Part shown: one piece after another, positions 5,569 through 6,258 of the stretch
How positions within the stretch are numbered: position 1 is the stretch's first letter
How the letters are laid out: each line of letters begins with the position of its first letter
From: Acidobacteriota bacterium
GTDB lineage: Bacteria > Acidobacteriota > Terriglobia > Bryobacterales > JACQDG01
Length of the DNA stretch: 6,258 nucleotides
Assembly (NCBI GenBank): GCA_016201185.1
Contig: JACQDG010000286.1
Location: forward strand, 1-6,258
Direction: 5' to 3'
The notes under the pieces: generated by a model
Database searches by the model: none
What the model saw: only the letters and a program-made list of their open reading frames with translations
What the model was told of the DNA's origin: nothing
Position numbers and translations under genes: made by a program

Positions 5569-6258
5569 TTACTGGGCCGGGAAGAACGGAAACAACTTCC
5601 TCAATTCCTCGTCGCCGGGCCGGCGGCCGTACTCGCAAACCTCGAAAGCTTCGGCGTAGCGGACTTGGTCCGCCTGGGCGCCGTACCATTTGCGGAGCGG
5701 TTCCTTCCAGGGCCCGGCCACGTCAATGAAGCGCTGCTGCCGCAGCCACTGCTTGCGGGCGGACGGGTCCTGCGGCACCTTATCCAGAGAGCCATCCACC
5801 CAGGGCAGCCACTCGTACATCTGCGAGACGTGAGCGTCGAGCATGCTGAGCTTCTTTTCCACCACGTCGTCGATGGAGACCACGACGTCGGGCCGGAAAG
5901 GCTGCGGGCGCTGGAAATGGTCGCTGAAATAGAGGAAAACCGGGTTCTTGCGCAGGGGCGGCGTGTCAGGGCAGACGTTGGGCACCACGACCATGTAGGC
6001 GGCGTCCTGCACGAGCACGCCCGTGTAGCGGTGGTCGGGATGGTAATCGTTGGGGCGCGGGGAGAGCACGATGTCGGCGTTCCACTGCCGGATGCGGCGG
6101 ATGATCTGGCGACGGACTTCCAGGGTGGGCAGCAGCTCGCCGTCGTGGTTGTCGAGCACCACGCCCTGAATGCCGAGAATCTCGTGCGCGCGATCGACCT
6201 CGGCTTTGCGGCGGACGGCGAGCGGGCCGCCGGCTTCGCGCCAATGGCCAATGTCGCC
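5569..6258 (-). CDS. PIG-L (LmbE-like) family deacetylase, 5' end outside window
   Basis: 229 residues plus TAA are visible; the start lies beyond the right edge. PIG-L enzymes are metal-dependent amidases that remove N-acetyl groups, mostly from GlcNAc-type sugars or related conjugates, in the cytoplasm. The fragment opens with GDIGHW, which in this family follows shortly after the PHPDD metal-binding motif, so perhaps 40 residues are missing. Visible family hallmarks are VLDNHDGEL (residues 34-42), ADIVLSPRPNDYHPDHR (61-77) with the second metal/catalytic His motif HPDH (73-76), and VQDAAYMVVVPNVCPD shortly after. The C-terminal segment (MYEWLPW, then YAEAFEVCEYGRRPG and LRKLFPFFPAQ) is what is echoed at 3468-3563 and 235-276. 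The gene converges on the oxidoreductase side of the locus. Its exact substrate cannot be told from the sequence. Its first in-window GTG (6162) is internal, not a start, because the frame and conserved residues continue upstream. Confidence 0.93.
   Translation of the reverse strand, partial: GDIGHWREAGGPLAVRRKAEVDRAHEILGIQGVVLDNHDGELLPTLEVRRQIIRRIRQWNADIVLSPRPNDYHPDHRYTGVLVQDAAYMVVVPNVCPDTPPLRKNPVFLYFSDHFQRPQPFRPDVVVSIDDVVEKKLSMLDAHVSQMYEWLPWVDGSLDKVPQDPSARKQWLRQQRFIDVAGPWKEPLRKWYGAQADQVRYAEAFEVCEYGRRPGDEELRKLFPFFPAQ

Noticed and set aside
5601..6251. 216-codon minus-strand frame overlapping the PIG-L gene
   Set aside because: Ser/Arg/Thr-rich shadow of the PIG-L frame, which carries the conserved family motifs.

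Overview
The window looks like chromosomal DNA from an Acidobacteriota bacterium, perhaps of the Solibacter/Bryobacter kind. The main reason is an overlapping gene pair made of a small PadR regulator and a very long, double MacB/FtsX-type permease with no ATPase beside it. This matches the 'acidobacterial PadR' and 'acidobacterial duplicated orphan permease' (ADOP) families. The placement is an inference from families, since the window holds no rRNA or marker gene.

Layout, left to right: (1) the last 47 codons of a Gfo/Idh/MocA-type oxidoreductase (+); (2) an imperfect GC-rich hairpin and a 13-codon remnant of a PIG-L deacetylase tail; (3) padR and the ADOP permease (+), translationally coupled; (4) a second, degenerate hairpin followed by a chimeric scrap in which a 31-codon PIG-L tail (-) is joined directly to a 23-codon oxidoreductase tail (+); (5) a secreted TPR-repeat protein (-), lower in GC where sampled; (6) a third copy of the oxidoreductase tail and hairpin; (7) a PIG-L family deacetylase (-) that runs off the right edge.

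The organising idea is not a single operon. The outer genes look like an originally convergent pair, oxidoreductase -> hairpin <- PIG-L. The boundary between them occurs three times in complete or partial form, with about 93-95% identity between copies by eye. Two unrelated cargoes sit between the copies: padR-ADOP (cargo 1, about 3.2 kb) and the TPR gene (cargo 2, about 1.8 kb). Cargo 1 is bracketed by a 74-bp direct repeat (hairpin right arm plus PIG-L tail). Cargo 2 is bracketed by a 29-bp direct repeat (oxidoreductase tail plus stop codon plus hairpin start). At cargo 2 and at the left edge of the window, the gene end beside the cargo is preserved. No integrase, transposase or recombinase is visible, so the mechanism is unknown. 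Tandem duplication, insertion at repeated gene ends, recombination between dispersed hairpins and misassembly all remain possible.

The genes do not form one pathway. padR and ADOP are a self-contained regulator/membrane-protein unit. The oxidoreductase and PIG-L enzyme plausibly belong to carbohydrate metabolism. The TPR protein is probably an exported scaffold of unknown role.
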